Assembly (NCBI RefSeq): GCF_003260275.1
Contig: NZ_QJHB01000008.1
Location: forward strand, 62,001-126,000
From: Homoserinimonas sp. OAct 916
GTDB lineage: Bacteria > Actinomycetota > Actinomycetes > Actinomycetales > Microbacteriaceae
DNA length: 64,000 nucleotides
Direction of reading: 5' to 3'
The notes beneath the pieces are model-generated. The model was given only the letters and a program-made list of their open reading frames with translations, had not been told where the DNA came from and ran no database searches. Positions 62,843 through 64,000 of the stretch are shown here, one piece after another. Each line of letters opens with the position of its first letter. Position 1 is the first letter of the stretch. Position numbers and translations under genes: made by a program.

Positions 62843-62860
62843 CCGATACCCAGGTATCGG
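62843..62860. terminator. Stem-loop directly after the merR gene
   Basis: CCGATACC-ca-GGTATCGG, a perfect 8-bp stem starting one base after the minus-strand stop. No T-tract follows, so it may be a processing or stabilising hairpin rather than an intrinsic terminator. Confidence 0.45.
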
Positions 62861-63631
62861 CTATAGGTTGCGCTCGGCGAACACGGCCATCGCGTCGCGC
62901 ACGAAGGTCGCCCCCGCGAGTCCGCCGTAGTTTTTCGCGAAGCGCTCGTCAGCGACGTACGTCTCGCCCATCCAGGTGAAGTATTGCTTCGTCGGGTGAC
63001 CGTCGGGCGTACGCGGAGTGCCGGGGATGCTACCCAGCCAATCGTATTGCCGTTTCGCGAGCGCCTGGGCTTCGTCGGAATCGGTCGCGACACTGTCTTG
63101 AGCCGCGTCCGCCCAGTCGGCGCCGAGTTCGGCTGCGGCGATCAAGAAGTCGTCCTTCTGATCCTGCGACAGCGACCTGTACCAGAGGTCGCTCTTCGTG
63201 TAGGAATCTTTCCCCCAACGCTGCTCGACCTCGTCTTTGTATTCGGTGTGATCGAAGCCGTCGAACATCTTCTCTGCCATCGGTTTCTCGCCTCTTTCCA
63301 GTTCTGTGATGGTGCGCTCGACGCTGGCCCGCTGCCTGCCGAGTCGCTGTTGTTCGTGAACCAACCATTCAAGGTGCGTGCGCAGCGCGGCGGTGTCGTC
63401 GCGTTGCCCGGCCAGCACTTCGCCGATTGCGGGGAGGCCGAGCCCGAGTTCACGCAGCAGCAGCACACGCTGCAGCCGTACCAGGGCGCCGGCGTCGTAG
63501 TAGCGGTATCCGTTGTCGCCGATTCGGCTAGGTGTCACAAGCCCTATGGCGTCGTAGTGACGCAAAGTGCGTCGTGTGGTGCCAGCCAACCGGGCTATTT
63601 CCTGGATACTCCAGTCGCCTTCGGGGTTCAT
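62861..63631 (-). CDS. MerR family regulator, TipAL-like
   Basis: 256 residues. Residues 8-75 are a MerR HTH (SIQEIARLAGTTRRTLRHYDAIGLVTPSRIGDNGYRYYD), then a long dimerisation helix. Residues about 118-256 are a TipAS drug-binding domain (MFDGFDHTEYKDEVEQRWGKDSY ... WLGSIPGTPRTPDGHPTKQYFTWMGETYVADERFAKNYGG). Streptomyces TipAL attaches thiopeptides covalently to a cysteine; this protein has no cysteine at all, so any ligand would bind non-covalently. No target gene is adjacent within the window. Confidence 0.9.
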   Translation of the reverse strand: MNPEGDWSIQEIARLAGTTRRTLRHYDAIGLVTPSRIGDNGYRYYDAGALVRLQRVLLLRELGLGLPAIGEVLAGQRDDTAALRTHLEWLVHEQQRLGRQRASVERTITELERGEKPMAEKMFDGFDHTEYKDEVEQRWGKDSYTKSDLWYRSLSQDQKDDFLIAAAELGADWADAAQDSVATDSDEAQALAKRQYDWLGSIPGTPRTPDGHPTKQYFTWMGETYVADERFAKNYGGLAGATFVRDAMAVFAERNL

Positions 63632-63779
63632 GCTGTCTCCTTTCCAGATCGACTGTATGGGTTGACGTTACGTCCAGGTCAAGCGGGCGCCCCTATGTGG
63701 CCTCGAATTCTTCGGACACGCATTTGTGGGTGCATGGTCGCGTTCGCCACCGACGCCTTCGCTCCTCGGATCGTCGGGT

Positions 63780-64000
63780 TCATTGCGGCATTGTTGTCGG
63801 TTCGAAAAAGGCTAAAAGTACCTCCAGCACGAGGTCTGGCGCTCTATCAATCGCCTCATGCCCTTGGCCGGCAAGCTGGACAACCCGGGCGTGCGGGATC
63901 AGCGACTCGAGCTGGTGTGTGATCGATCGGGCCCAGACCGGGCTGGTGCTACCGAGAAGTAGGAGTGTGGGCGCGGTGATCGTGCGAGAGCTCCCGAAGT
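63780..64000 (-). CDS. Alpha/beta hydrolase, 3' part only
   Basis: The last 72 residues of a hydrolase cut by the window edge. ITAPTLLLLGSTSPVWARSI is the strand before the acid position, and VVQLAGQGHEAIDRAPDLVLEVLLAFFE carries the catalytic His. The stop is TGA at 63780-63782 (minus strand). At the usual acid position the sequence reads GSTSP, so the Asp may lie elsewhere. The rest of the gene, including the nucleophile, is outside. Confidence 0.75.
   Translation of the reverse strand, partial: FGSSRTITAPTLLLLGSTSPVWARSITHQLESLIPHARVVQLAGQGHEAIDRAPDLVLEVLLAFFEPTTMPQ

Overview
The window is a contiguous piece of a high-GC actinobacterial chromosome. The block rsmD-thiL-DUF3515-ddl-gpsA-plsC-murA-leuDC, the many GTG/TTG starts, GTGA/ATGA gene overlaps, Tat/lipobox signals and an actinobacterial-style TerC with a Mn riboswitch point to Actinomycetes, most likely Microbacteriaceae. 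No 16S gene is present, so the family is an inference from gene content and order. One tRNA (Glu, CUC) is present; I see no IS element, prophage or CRISPR array.

Region 1 (1-15.4 kb) is housekeeping: 16S rRNA methyltransferase, thiamine-phosphate kinase, a minus-strand cell-envelope/leucine operon (leuC-leuD-murA-plsC-gpsA-ddl), an S9 peptidase, TerC behind a yybP-ykoY manganese riboswitch, two lipoproteins, tRNA-Glu with its terminator and an MBL-fold hydrolase. Short tandem repeats (15-24 bp units) sit at the edges of many genes from 1.7 to 22.4 kb.

Region 2 (15.4-34.4 kb) is a complete phenylacetate catabolon in three transcription units: paaABCDEG (minus), paaIK followed by a TetR gene taken as paaR (plus), and paaJFHZ (minus). 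All three promoter regions carry the same ATTACCGACCG operator half. The two halves of the catabolon are separated by a 6.3-kb block (a frameshifted gene, TetR + ABC exporter, D-amino-acid dehydrogenase, methyltransferase). That block has 61-bp palindromic repeats at its left border, inside, and at its right border.

Region 3 (34.6-42.2 kb) holds a NarL-type regulator, a CsbD stress protein, three small orphan genes, a DMT transporter, a cytosine-deaminase-family amidohydrolase, an FMN reductase and an AspT/YidE-type antiporter. Region 4 (42.4-47.4 kb) has a butanediol dehydrogenase, a DUF5996 gene remnant and an MhqR-like quinone-response module: MarR, ring-cleaving dioxygenase, esterase and maleylacetate reductase. 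Maleylacetate reductase would feed 3-oxoadipate towards the PaaJ type of thiolase reaction.

Region 5 (47.4-64 kb) is accessory: an orphan CrtI-UbiA carotenoid pair, GNAT, LuxR regulators, an operon built around a duplicated HD-GYP/LuxR protein with a hydrolase and a kinase-like protein, a PadR-controlled multicopper oxidase unit with a perfect palindromic operator, AraC-VOC-YdeI genes, a TipAL-like MerR regulator, and the 3' end of an alpha/beta hydrolase cut by the window edge.
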